Made by a program: the position numbers and the translations under genes. DNA of 6,511 nt from assembly GCA_028877005.1 (NCBI GenBank), contig JAGWPI010000293.1:1-6511 (forward strand), in the 5' to 3' direction. The notes below the pieces were generated by a model, which saw nothing but the letters and a program-made list of their open reading frames with translations, was not told where the DNA came from and searched no databases. Shown here one piece after another: positions 1-6,511 of this stretch (position 1 is its first letter; each line of letters starts with the position of its first letter). Origin of the DNA: Bacteroidota bacterium. GTDB lineage: Bacteria > Bacteroidota > Bacteroidia > Chitinophagales > Chitinophagaceae.

Positions 1-181
1 GCCTATAAAGAGTATAGATAAAAACGAAAACTGGGCATTAATTTGGGGGAAGGAGGTAGATACCTATAAAAATGGTAAAAAAGACTCAACCCACATTCAA
101 GAAACCTGGCGTTTTAATAAAGACGGAAAAGCAGATTTATTTTACCAATTTAAGGCCGCCGCTGCTCCACCAAAAAAATAA
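1..181 (+). CDS. C-terminal end of a probable SnoaL/NTF2-like protein (5' truncated)
   Basis: An open frame enters from the left edge (first full codon at position 2) and ends at TAA 179-181, giving the last 59 residues of a protein. The visible part reads as a strand-rich C-terminus: ENWALIWGKEVDTYKNGKK near the start, then HIQETWRFNKDGKADLFYQF, then an Ala/Pro/Lys tail. The alternation of Trp-containing beta strands with a 'T W R F N K D G K' turn resembles the last strands of SnoaL/NTF2-like cone-shaped proteins, which in Bacteroidota are commonly small stand-alone proteins of unknown substrate. That family call is recalled pattern matching on a fragment and is tentative; that the frame is coding is more secure. 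The N-terminus, start and signal peptide, if any, lie outside the window. A weak terminator follows at 194-218. Confidence 0.6.
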   Translation, partial: PIKSIDKNENWALIWGKEVDTYKNGKKDSTHIQETWRFNKDGKADLFYQFKAAAAPPKK

Positions 182-193
182 TACAAGTAACAC

Positions 194-218
194 AGCCCCC
201 ATTGCGTGGCTTTTTTTT
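194..218 (+). terminator. Weak candidate intrinsic terminator after the left-edge gene
   Basis: A short stem AGCC (194-197) pairs with GGCT (208-211) and is followed by an uninterrupted run of eight T (211-218). It starts 13 bases after the stop codon at 179-181. The T-run is convincing, but the stem is only four clean pairs with a mismatched interior, so termination may be partial. Confidence 0.4.
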
Positions 219-348
219 ACCTACGCTTCAGCAGTTATTATCTTTAACAAAACAAAATATTGAACACTACGGTTGCTAATTTATTATAATGCATTAACAC
301 CATACAACTTATTATAAAAATAAATATCCTATACCCCTACTAAATACG

Positions 349-390
349 TAAGGGTAAGCTCCCCCAAAAAGAGTACGGTTAATTTGTAGA
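349..390 (+). repeat. Left terminal inverted repeat of the IS3 element
   Basis: Compared with the reverse complement of 1571-1612, this end shares GAGTACG exactly (371-377 against 1591-1585), an AGCT/GGCT block beside a run of C, and a TGTA block (385-388 against 1577-1574). One base must be gapped in the C-run. The outer 16 positions match at 11 of 16. The strong core match supports this being the transposase-binding end; the outermost bases are less certain because they start TA instead of TG. Confidence 0.65.
379..386 (+). promoter_or_regulatory. Weak candidate -7 element for the IS transposase
   Basis: TTAATTTG differs from the Bacteroidota -7 consensus TAnnTTTG at one position and lies 34 bases before the orfA ATG, inside the left inverted repeat. 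I see no good TTTG/TTG -33 partner upstream, so any promoter here would be weak or would need outside sequence, such as the junction formed when IS3-type ends are joined in a circle. Confidence 0.25.
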
Positions 391-420
391 CAAAAAGTTT
401 ATAAATTTAAATCGTAAATC

Positions 421-687
421 ATGAGAAAGAGTCAGTTCAGTCACACACAGATTGCCAACATCTTAAAGGAGTTTGAGCAAGGAAAATCAGCCGAGGAGAT
501 CCATCGGGAGTATGGAGTTAGTAAAGCCACATTTTATAAATGGCGGGAACGTTATGGTGGTATGGAAGCCAGTGAGCTCAAACGTATTAAAGAGCTAGAG
601 GAAGAAAATGCTCGTTTAAAACGGATGTATGCCAACTTGGCTATGGAGTTAGATACGGCAAAGTATATCATCGAAAAAAAGCTTTAA
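421..687 (+). CDS. IS3-family transposase OrfA (HTH and leucine-zipper protein)
   Basis: This 88-residue protein is the DNA-binding half of the IS3 transposase; alone it usually acts as a regulator, and fused to OrfB it recognises the element ends. Residues about 9-42 form a helix-turn-helix of the HTH_Tnp_1 type ([18 protein letters not shown], then [17 protein letters not shown]). Residues about 51-80 are a charged coiled coil with leucines in heptad spacing (L59, L66, L73), expected to mediate dimerisation. The ATG at 421 is the only sensible start and follows an AT-rich leader without a Shine-Dalgarno, as is common in this phylum. The length is normal for the family. The last codons GAA AAA AAG carry the frameshift site, and the frame stops at TAA 685-687. 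No damage is visible. Confidence 0.9.
   Translation: MRKSQFSHTQIANILKEFEQGKSAEEIHREYGVSKATFYKWRERYGGMEASELKRIKELEEENARLKRMYANLAMELDTAKYIIEKKL
675..681 (+). promoter_or_regulatory. -1 programmed ribosomal frameshift heptamer A_AAA_AAG
   Basis: In the orfA frame (codons 676-678 AAA and 679-681 AAG, preceded by A675) the sequence reads A AAA AAG, the canonical IS3-family slippery heptamer. A -1 slip puts the ribosome on GCT at 681-683 and leads directly into the open orfB frame, bypassing the orfA stop at 685-687. A possible stem (716-722 with 729-736, one bulged base) lies about 35 bases downstream, rather far for a typical stimulator, so its role is doubtful. Confidence 0.85.
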
Positions 688-1553
688 AGCCTTGCGAAAA
701 ACGAAGAATCATTGAGGAGCTCAGAGATGAGCGTCCAAAAGACATCGGCAAGGCGTGTCGGGTACTAAGAATAAGCAGAAGCAGTTTGCATTATCGGTCT
801 ATTAAAGATGATAGCGCCATTATTAAGCATCTAGAGGATTTAGCTGAAGATCATTCTTTAGAAGGCTTTTGGAAGTATTATCATCGTTTAAGGAACCAAG
901 GTATAGTTGTGAATCACAAACGACTGCATCGTATTTATAAGGATTTAAAACTGCCCCTAAGGCGCAAGGTTAAGAAACGATTGCCTCCTCGGGAAAAAGA
1001 AACACTAGAAGTACCAGAACACTTTACACAAACCTGGAGCATAGATTTTATGACTGATGTATTAAGTAATGGAACCAAATTCAGATCGTTTAATGTGATT
1101 GATGATTTTAATCGAGAAGTGCTATTTATCGAGATTGATTATTCTTTAAAAAGCAGTAGAGTAATATGGGTGCTTCGCCATTTAATAAACCGCTTTGGTA
1201 AACCACAAAAGATACGAATGGATAACGGCCCAGAGTTTATATCTAAGCTAACCCAATCTTGGAGTAAGGCCAATGAAATTGAGTTCCAGTATATTCAGCC
1301 AGGTAAGCCATCACAAAACGCCTATGTTGAAAGATTCAATAGAAGCTTCCGTGGCCATGTATTGGATGCCTATTCATTTGATAACCTAAACCAAGTAAGA
1401 GAAATTTCAGATGCATGGATAGAGGATTACAATAACCATCGACCACATGATTCACTTGGAGGATTACCACCAAGGGTATACCGAGAAAAACAAAATCAGT
1501 CTAATGGGCTTCTTTTCGCTTCGGCTTCGCCTCCGCTAAAATCAGCCCATTAG
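681..1553 (+). CDS. IS3-family transposase OrfB (DDE integrase domain), made by -1 frameshift
   Basis: This is the catalytic half of the transposase, cutting and joining DNA strands during copy-out/paste-in transposition. The frame is in -1 register to orfA and has no ATG upstream of its conserved N-terminus, so it is expected as an OrfAB fusion. After the frameshift it starts [17 protein letters not shown], then an HTH_21-type region (residues about 10-80 from codon 681; ...[15 protein letters not shown]...). The rve/DDE core follows: D122 in WSIDFM (codon 1044-1046), D181 in RMDNGPEF, and E217 in [10 protein letters not shown], with 35 residues between the second D and the E as in IS3. The family's [12 protein letters not shown] motif is near the end. 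About 290 residues is full length, with no internal stop. The last 20 or so residues ([16 protein letters not shown]) are encoded within a long inverted repeat and look like an added tail. Confidence 0.9.
   Translation, partial: ALKPCEKRRIIEELRDERPKDIGKACRVLRISRSSLHYRSIKDDSAIIKHLEDLAEDHSLEGFWKYYHRLRNQGIVVNHKRLHRIYKDLKLPLRRKVKKRLPPREKETLEVPEHFTQTWSIDFMTDVLSNGTKFRSFNVIDDFNREVLFIEIDYSLKSSRVIWVLRHLINRFGKPQKIRMDNGPEFISKLTQSWSKANEIEFQYIQPGKPSQNAYVERFNRSFRGHVLDAYSFDNLNQVREISDAWIEDYNNHRPHDSLGGLPPRVYREKQNQSNGLLFASASPPLKSAH
1501..1553. repeat. 10-bp perfect inverted repeat forming a hairpin over the orfB stop
   Basis: CTAATGGGCT at 1501-1510 is the exact reverse complement of AGCCCATTAG at 1544-1553, separated by 33 bases. 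The loop region 1515-1535 holds an imperfect hexameric periodicity (cgcttc, ggcttc, gcctcc), unusually GC-rich for this locus. The right arm includes the orfB stop TAG. Read on the minus strand, the stem is followed by a T-rich stretch (1485-1499), so it could stop transcription entering the element from the right. Terminator function is inferred only. Confidence 0.7.
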
Positions 1554-1570
1554 TATTAAAAGAAAAAAAA

Positions 1571-1612
1571 TTATACATTTAATGCGTACTCAAAATGGGA
1601 AGCCTTCACTCA
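1571..1612 (-). repeat. Right terminal inverted repeat of the IS3 element
   Basis: In reverse complement this end reads TGAGTGAAGGCTTCCC, four A/T-type bases, then GAGTACG (1591-1585), with TGTA further in. It matches the left end at the GAGTACG core, the C-run and the TGTA block. The outermost bases could be 1612 (alignment with 349) or 1608 (a second CA); both give the family-typical CA end on the plus strand. Confidence 0.65.
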
Positions 1613-1659
1613 AAAAAAATAAACCCTAGAAAAAAACCTCAACTATTTACAACCCATCA

Positions 1660-1699
1660 TCAAGAAAAAGAACAGCTATCCCCTTTCGGAAATAGCTGT
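1660..1699 (-). terminator. Intrinsic terminator of the lipoprotein/barrel unit
   Basis: ACAGCTAT (1672-1679) and ATAGCTGT (1692-1699) form a perfect 8-bp stem around a 12-base loop. On the minus strand the stem is followed by TCTTTTTCTTG (1671-1661), a U-rich tail. It begins about 36 bases beyond the stop codon of the minus-strand barrel gene (1735), exactly where its transcript should end. Confidence 0.75.
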
Positions 1700-1734
1700 A
1701 TGTATGCTTGCCAAACCTGTATGTAAAAAATAAT

Positions 1735-2367
1735 TTAATGCAATTGAAAAATAAGACCGGCATGTATTCCAACCATATTCATATTCATGGCATCACTCAT
1801 GCCAAATTTGGTGTAATTGTATGATACCCCAATTTGGGCTGCAGCATTAGAATTGTATCGGCTAAATGGTAATTGAATACCCGCATCGGCCATAGCTGTA
1901 AACTTGCCACCGGATGTATTATTTGAAGAAAACTCGCCCAAATATTGATTATAGGTTACAAAGCTTATACCTACACCGGCTGCTGCATATGGTTGTATTA
2001 ATTTAGTGGTACCTTGTAATGGTGTAAACGTTACTTTACCCATTACCGGAACTGCCTGAATGGAATTAGACAATACCGCAGATATTTGTTGGTTAGGTGC
2101 CAAGTCGTACACCGTTCTGGGATATTTTTGATAAAAATCCTGAAATCCAAAACCAAGTCCTACTGCCCACTTGTTATTAATACCCAAAGAAACATCACCC
2201 ATTAAACCACGCGGGGAAAGATTAGATACATAATTCGATTTAAAATTACCTAACGGAAGGCCTAAATTATAGGCGGCATTTAGTTTCACAATACCACGTT
2301 GGGCTAACAAAGAAGATGCAGGTAATATACTAAACAGTAATAACGATAATATAATATACTTTTTCAT
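1735..2367 (-). CDS. Small outer-membrane beta-barrel protein (porin-like)
   Basis: This protein of 210 residues has a clear signal peptide: MKKYIILSLLLFSILPASS, with cleavage likely at LLA|Q near residue 22. The mature part alternates short polar turns with amphipathic strands rich in Gly, Tyr, Phe and Asn (VGLGFGFQDF, YAAAGVGISFVTYNQY, AQIGVSYNYTKFG), ending in the strand VGIHAGLIFQLH. This is the pattern of the OMP_b-brl / OmpW-OmpA-N-like eight-stranded barrels common in Bacteroidota; the substrate, if any, cannot be read. I place the start at ATG 2365-2367 because a longer frame would begin with GTG overlapping the upstream gene's stop and would put a non-signal extension before the Lys-Lys signal peptide. 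The gene begins 44 bp after the DUF4136 lipoprotein gene with no obvious promoter between, suggesting co-transcription. A terminator follows at 1660-1699. Confidence 0.8.
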   Translation of the reverse strand: MKKYIILSLLLFSILPASSLLAQRGIVKLNAAYNLGLPLGNFKSNYVSNLSPRGLMGDVSLGINNKWAVGLGFGFQDFYQKYPRTVYDLAPNQQISAVLSNSIQAVPVMGKVTFTPLQGTTKLIQPYAAAGVGISFVTYNQYLGEFSSNNTSGGKFTAMADAGIQLPFSRYNSNAAAQIGVSYNYTKFGMSDAMNMNMVGIHAGLIFQLH

Positions 2368-2411
2368 ACTAGTATTTTTAATGATAATTAATAGTGTGGC
2401 AATGAAAGGCA

Positions 2412-3050
2412 CTAATTGGTTTTTAAATAAGGCGATTGACTAAATAATGCCTGAATCTGACTGTCGGCCGTTGTAGCATCGGCAATGCCTTCGCCTCTAA
2501 TTAATCCGTTCCAAACAATTTTTATTTTGCCGTTGGCAGCTGCATTTTTCAAATCTAACATATCAATAGAGAGTGCACCAGAGTTGATTTGATAGGTGCC
2601 ATACATGTAAGGAGAATAATAACCATAGCCACCATACCCCCAATAGGTGGGATCATAATATCCACCATAATAATCATAATAACTGCTGTAATCAATAATA
2701 CCGGTTGTTGTGGTATTAATGTAGGTTACATTTATGCCCAAATCGGGATTAGCAGATTTTGACACCAAAGTATACCCACCTTGTTGCATATATTTGGTAA
2801 TTGCATCAATAAATGCTTGCCCTGTTGGAGTTAAAGAGCGGGATGATTGCCCATTATCTAAAACCGTTACAGAATCACCAATACTAAATGTTTTGTAACT
2901 ACTGAAATTAACGGTAGAATCGCGCTGAGTAATATAAATGCGCGTATCGGCATTACTTAAATTATTAACTGCACTATTTTTTGTACACCCTACCATACCT
3001 AAAATAGCAATGGCTAAGAAACCAGAGGCCAGTTTAATTTTGTGTTTCAT
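2412..3050 (-). CDS. DUF4136-family lipoprotein
   Basis: This 212-residue protein has a lipoprotein signal: a basic N-terminus, the hydrophobic run FLAIAILGMV and lipobox M-V-G-C with the lipidated Cys at residue 22. Thr follows the Cys, so nothing suggests inner-membrane retention. Features I associate with DUF4136 are the VNFSSYKTFSIGDS segment (about 48-60), a TPTGQAFIDAITKYMQQGGY helix (74-93), NPDLGINVTY (101-110), the strand SGALSIDMLDLKN (157-169) and KIVWNGLIRGEG (177-188). Between them lies a striking Tyr/Gly-rich segment (121-153, about half Tyr), common in this family in Bacteroidota. The molecular function of DUF4136 is not known to me. The ATG at 3048-3050 fits the signal sequence. 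The gene starts about 130 bp after the atpC terminator, so it has its own transcription start, but I could not identify a convincing promoter there. The barrel gene follows at 44 bp. Confidence 0.85.
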   Translation of the reverse strand: MKHKIKLASGFLAIAILGMVGCTKNSAVNNLSNADTRIYITQRDSTVNFSSYKTFSIGDSVTVLDNGQSSRSLTPTGQAFIDAITKYMQQGGYTLVSKSANPDLGINVTYINTTTTGIIDYSSYYDYYGGYYDPTYWGYGGYGYYSPYMYGTYQINSGALSIDMLDLKNAAANGKIKIVWNGLIRGEGIADATTADSQIQALFSQSPYLKTN

Positions 3051-3178
3051 ACAGGAATGTTTTTTGTGATATAAAATTAGTTTACAATTGTGTTATTAGA
3101 TTGTTTTATTTGTTAATAGTTAAGCCCTTGATGGTGTTTTATGATTTTATTGACAATAAATAACAATGAGTTAGGCAC

Positions 3179-3204
3179 AAAAAAAGCACCCATAAAGGGT
3201 GCTT
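3179..3204 (-). terminator. Intrinsic terminator of the atpD-atpC unit
   Basis: AAGCACCC (3184-3191) and GGGTGCTT (3197-3204) form a perfect 8-bp stem with a 5-base loop. Read on the minus strand it is followed by a run of T (complement of A 3179-3185, partly shared with the stem base). It begins 28 bases past the atpC stop at 3233 and separates the ATP synthase genes from the lipoprotein gene. Confidence 0.9.
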
Positions 3205-3232
3205 AAAAAGTATGGAAGAAAAATTGTTTATT

Positions 3233-3478
3233 TTAATAAACACCTTCTACCAACACGGTTACTTTGTTATTAAAAACTTCAGCAAAACCGCCGGTAATGG
3301 TATAATGTTCGGTTTTTTGCTTATCAACCAGCACTTTAATATTGCCTTTGGTTAAAGCACTAACCAAAGGGGCATGTTTTTCTAAAATTTCAAACAACCC
3401 TGAAATACCGGGTAACTGAACGCCATAAACATTGCCACTATACACTTTTTTTTCAGGTGTTAATATTTCTAACAGCAT
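3233..3478 (-). CDS. atpC: F-type ATP synthase epsilon subunit, short form
   Basis: This 81-residue protein is the epsilon subunit of F1, part of the central rotor stalk that links gamma to the c-ring at the cytoplasmic face of the membrane. It shows the N-terminal beta-sandwich of the family: LEILTPEKKVYSGNVYGVQLPG, then the hallmark G-x-x-G-x-F/L-x-I-L-x-x-H-A-P segment (GISGLFEILEKHAPLVSAL) and the late strands ITGGFAEVFNNKVTVLVEG. The protein stops there. The C-terminal two-helix domain that regulates ATPase activity in E. coli or Bacillus epsilon (about 130-140 residues) is absent; a short epsilon is, as far as I recall, usual in Bacteroidota, so this is not a truncation. The ATG at 3476-3478 lies 26 bases after the atpD stop, so the two genes are surely co-transcribed. 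Confidence 0.95.
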   Translation of the reverse strand: MLLEILTPEKKVYSGNVYGVQLPGISGLFEILEKHAPLVSALTKGNIKVLVDKQKTEHYTITGGFAEVFNNKVTVLVEGVY

Positions 3479-3504
3479 AATATTTCAATTAAAAGGAACA
3501 TAAT

Positions 3505-5025
<1,521 letters not shown>

Positions 5026-5038
5026 TTAAAATTTGCGG

Positions 5039-5065
5039 CAAAGGTAAGGGAATGGAGGTTTCAAA
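5039..5065 (-). promoter_or_regulatory. Candidate Bacteroidota-type promoter of atpD-atpC
   Basis: On the minus strand TACCTTTG (5046-5039) matches the -7 consensus TAnnTTTG exactly, and TTTG (5065-5062) stands 15 bases upstream as the -33 element. Transcription would start near 5032, leaving a leader of roughly 20 bases before the atpD ATG. The spacing is at the short end of what I recall for this promoter class. No Shine-Dalgarno is visible. Confidence 0.6.
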
Positions 5066-5172
5066 TTATAACCATTTTTTAATGAAGGCATTTTTTTTAT
5101 TTCAGCCCTATTTTTATTCAGTTTTTGTGGGTTCCATTTCAATACAATTCCTTTGAAAAAATATTAAAAAGT

Positions 5173-5805
5173 TTAATCGGCTTTATCTTCATTGTACAAT
5201 ACATACCCTTTTAATTGATAATATGACAGCATAGTTTGTGCTGATAAAGCTAAGCCTACATGGGGCACCAATTGATCTATTGAAAGATTTAACATTGTTA
5301 AAGCCTGACCGCAGGCAATGAATTTTACCCCTTTCTGCTGTAACTCTTCAATTAAAGGTAAGTTGCTATTATCGGTTGAGTATCGCTTTTGGTAGTTACT
5401 GTTTTCGAGCAATGAAAATAATGCCGGGCCATGCACTAACACAACCACCTCTATATTTTTTGCCGGAACACCGGAAGCCACATGTAAGTTTATTACTCTA
5501 CCTATTTCTGTTATTCCGGAATTTTCGGTTTTTGCAGTAGCTGAATCGGTAGGACCAATAGTTACATTAAATAATAGTTTGTAAGGCATATTTACATCTA
5601 TTGTTTCTGTAATGCCTTTTACAGGTATAACACCTGTCCACAAGCTATTTTGTATATAAGGATGAATAGCTAATTTTTGAAACTTGGCTTGCATACGAGC
5701 CTGCTTTTTATTGAGTTTTTTATCGGCGCTTTGTGCAGTAGCAATTATTTGAAAAAAGAAAAATACCACGCAACAAGACAATACAAGACGGGTAAATGAA
5801 CGCAT
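5173..5805 (-). CDS. Secreted DsrE/DsrF-like family protein
   Basis: This 210-residue protein begins with a signal peptide (MRSFTRLVLSCCVVFFFFQ, cleavage probably at ATA|Q, residue 24/25), so it should act in the periplasm. After a basic linker (KKLNKKQARMQAKFQK) the mature part shows an alternating alpha/beta fold: YKLLFNVTIGP (75-85), a helix near ITEIGRVINLHVASG, the strand KNIEVVVLVHGPAL (116-129), LIEELQQKGVKFIACGQALT (151-170) and a C-terminal PHVGLALSAQTMLSYYQLKGYVLY. The strand-HGPA and the late 'G-x-x-F-x-x-C-G-x-x-L' with Cys165 are characteristic of DsrE/YchN-like proteins, in which that Cys can carry persulfide sulfur. No other sulfur-relay gene is nearby, so the role is open. I choose ATG 5803-5805; an in-frame TTG two codons upstream is less likely. 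The gene is 162 bp upstream of atpD with no clear terminator between. Confidence 0.75.
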   Translation of the reverse strand: MRSFTRLVLSCCVVFFFFQIIATAQSADKKLNKKQARMQAKFQKLAIHPYIQNSLWTGVIPVKGITETIDVNMPYKLLFNVTIGPTDSATAKTENSGITEIGRVINLHVASGVPAKNIEVVVLVHGPALFSLLENSNYQKRYSTDNSNLPLIEELQQKGVKFIACGQALTMLNLSIDQLVPHVGLALSAQTMLSYYQLKGYVLYNEDKAD

Positions 5806-6140
5806 AAACAATTATTTGGTGGGTTAAGATAAGCATTACCACTATAAACTCAACCATTTTAGAAAAAAAATAGGTACAATTTATGAGCGCTTGCCAATGC
5901 ATATCTCACAAAGTGAAGTTTTTGTTATGTTAATATTTTGAAATATCCGGTTGTTTACATCTACCTATTTTTGTTACATTAATGATTTATTAAAGTACAA
6001 AAGCTTTTAAATATTTATTTGTAAACAATTCACCGATTGCGTTTTGTTGAAATAAATGAAAGCTATAAATTTACTTTTTTAACTTATTTTTAATTTTATA
6101 CATTTACTTTTTAAACGATTAGATCACCAAACATGTTCTT
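5806..6140. other. 335-bp divergent spacer with one candidate plus-strand promoter
   Basis: This AT-rich stretch separates the minus-strand DsrE-like gene from the plus-strand exported-protein gene and must hold promoters for both. On the plus strand TATTTTTG at 5966-5973 matches TAnnTTTG; TTG at 5951-5953 (12 bases upstream) or TTTG at 5937-5940 (25 bases) are imperfectly spaced -33 candidates. It would leave a leader of about 160 bases. For the minus strand I found only a one-mismatch element, TCACTTTG (complement of 5912-5919), and do not call it. I see no coding frame, RNA gene or repeat worth naming here. Confidence 0.4.
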
Positions 6141-6511
6141 ATGGGAAAACTTTACACCATTCGATTTTGCTTTTTATGGATTGGGCTGTTAATATTCACA
6201 GCAAGCGAGGCACAAGTTTTTTTAGGCACCTCGCCGTTCACACAAAATTTTGATACTATTGGCTCAGGATTACCCAATGGCTTTACAGTTAGAACAGGTG
6301 CTACCAATACGGCTTTAGGTACACCGGTTGCCAGCTTTAATACTGCTACAACCAGCTGGTTTAGTACTTCGGGCCGTTTTGGCAACTATGCCTCTGCTAC
6401 AGGATTAGTACCAAGCACACCTGCCAGTACGCAAGGCACCATTGCAAACCGTGCATTAGGTGTTAGACAAACCGGAAGTTTTGGCGACCCCGGTGCTGCA
6501 TTTGTATTTCA
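6141..6511 (+). CDS. N-terminus of a large exported protein (3' truncated)
   Basis: The frame opens at ATG 6141-6143 and runs off the right edge after 123 complete codons. It begins with a signal peptide, MGKLYTIRFCFLWIGLLIF then TASEA|Q (cleavage near residue 24/25). The mature start FTQNFDTIGSGLPNGFTVRTGA, followed by ASFNTATTSWFSTSGRFGNYASATG and ANRALGVRQTGSFGDPGAAFVF, is a Thr/Ser/Gly-rich beta pattern. It closely resembles the opening ('F-x-x-N-F-D-x-x-G-x-x-L-P-x-G-F/W', then 'N-R-A-L-G-x-R') of jelly-roll-like domains in large secreted Bacteroidota proteins that often end with a type IX secretion sorting domain. The C-terminus and any enzymatic domain are outside the window, so type IX export is inference. 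An upstream ATG at 6133 is in another frame that stops after 19 codons. Codon use matches the neighbours. Confidence 0.8.
   Translation, partial: MGKLYTIRFCFLWIGLLIFTASEAQVFLGTSPFTQNFDTIGSGLPNGFTVRTGATNTALGTPVASFNTATTSWFSTSGRFGNYASATGLVPSTPASTQGTIANRALGVRQTGSFGDPGAAFVF

Larger units (their letters stand above)
349..1612 (+). mobile_element. IS3-family insertion sequence, apparently intact (about 1.26 kb)
   Basis: The element contains orfA and orfB in the arrangement typical of IS3: orfB lies in the -1 frame and is joined to orfA by a slippery A_AAA_AAG at the end of orfA. It is flanked by imperfect terminal inverted repeats (349-390 and 1571-1612). The length is within the usual 1.2-1.5 kb for the family. 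OrfA wording such as KYGGMEV/RYGGMEA followed by a Leu-rich coiled coil suggests the IS407-like or IS3-like subgroup, which is an inference. The right end can be read as finishing in CA at 1612 (or 1608); the left end then begins TA rather than the usual TG, so the exact borders are uncertain by a few bases. No direct target duplication is visible (345-348 tacg versus 1613-1616 aaaa). The element lies between convergent host genes and interrupts no recognisable frame. Confidence 0.85.

Noticed and set aside
72..263. Plus-strand open frame of 63 codons near the left edge
   Set aside because: It overlaps the better frame ending at 181 and runs through the terminator T-run; its translation has low-complexity Lys/Thr/Phe content with no recognisable motif.
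1515..1535. The GC-rich hexameric loop as a CRISPR-like or tandem repeat array
   Set aside because: The units are only about six bases, imperfect, three to four in number and lie inside a coding frame; there are no spacers.
2368..2412. N-terminal extension of the barrel protein from a GTG at 2410-2412
   Set aside because: It would overlap the stop of the lipoprotein gene and place 15 extra residues before a clear Lys-Lys signal peptide at ATG 2365-2367.
5770..5805. Lipoprotein reading of the DsrE-like protein (Cys11-Cys12 in the signal peptide)
   Set aside because: The Cys pair lies early in the hydrophobic core and is followed by more hydrophobic residues and a good signal peptidase I site at ATA|Q, so a normal signal peptide is more likely.
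5720..5902. Minus-strand open frame of 60 codons overlapping the DsrE-like gene start
   Set aside because: It overlaps the signal-peptide region of the real gene in another frame and contains no coherent motif.
6152..6385. Minus-strand open frame of 77 codons
   Set aside because: It is antisense to the exported-protein gene, whose signal peptide and beta-rich pattern are far more convincing.

Overview
The window looks like chromosomal DNA of a Bacteroidota member, probably close to the Chitinophagaceae/Sphingobacteriia. The reasons are an AT-rich composition, a TAnnTTTG-type promoter in front of atpD, an isolated atpD-atpC pair with a very short epsilon subunit, an insertion in the beta subunit that I associate with this phylum, a Tyr/Gly-rich DUF4136 lipoprotein beside a small outer-membrane barrel, and the start of a large secreted protein of the kind often exported by type IX secretion. 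The assignment rests on recalled family features, not on a search.

Layout, left to right. Positions 1-181 hold the 3' end of a plus-strand gene, probably of the SnoaL/NTF2-like fold, followed by a weak terminator. A complete IS3-family insertion sequence lies at about 349-1612: degenerate terminal inverted repeats, orfA, a canonical A_AAA_AAG slippery heptamer, and orfB in the -1 frame with an intact DD(35)E triad. It sits in the gap between two convergent transcription units, so it breaks no visible gene. A strong hairpin (1672-1699) terminates the minus-strand unit on its right.

From about 1660 to 5805 everything is on the minus strand, described here in transcription order. A secreted DsrE-like protein (5805-5173) comes first. 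Then atpD and atpC (5010-3233) form the F1 beta/epsilon pair, with a recognisable promoter upstream and a clear intrinsic terminator downstream (3179-3204). A DUF4136 lipoprotein and a small outer-membrane beta-barrel protein (3050-1735) follow, 44 bp apart and probably co-transcribed, ending at the 1672-1699 terminator. A 335-bp divergent spacer separates the DsrE-like gene from the plus-strand start of a large exported protein at 6141, which runs off the right edge.

Functionally the window combines core energy metabolism (ATP synthase), cell-envelope genes of unknown specific role, and one apparently intact mobile element. I see no CRISPR array, tRNA, rRNA or defence system, and nothing that clearly amounts to a new biological system. 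The most interesting points are the exact translational-frameshift architecture of the IS, the hairpin fused onto the end of its transposase gene, and the secreted DsrE-like protein.
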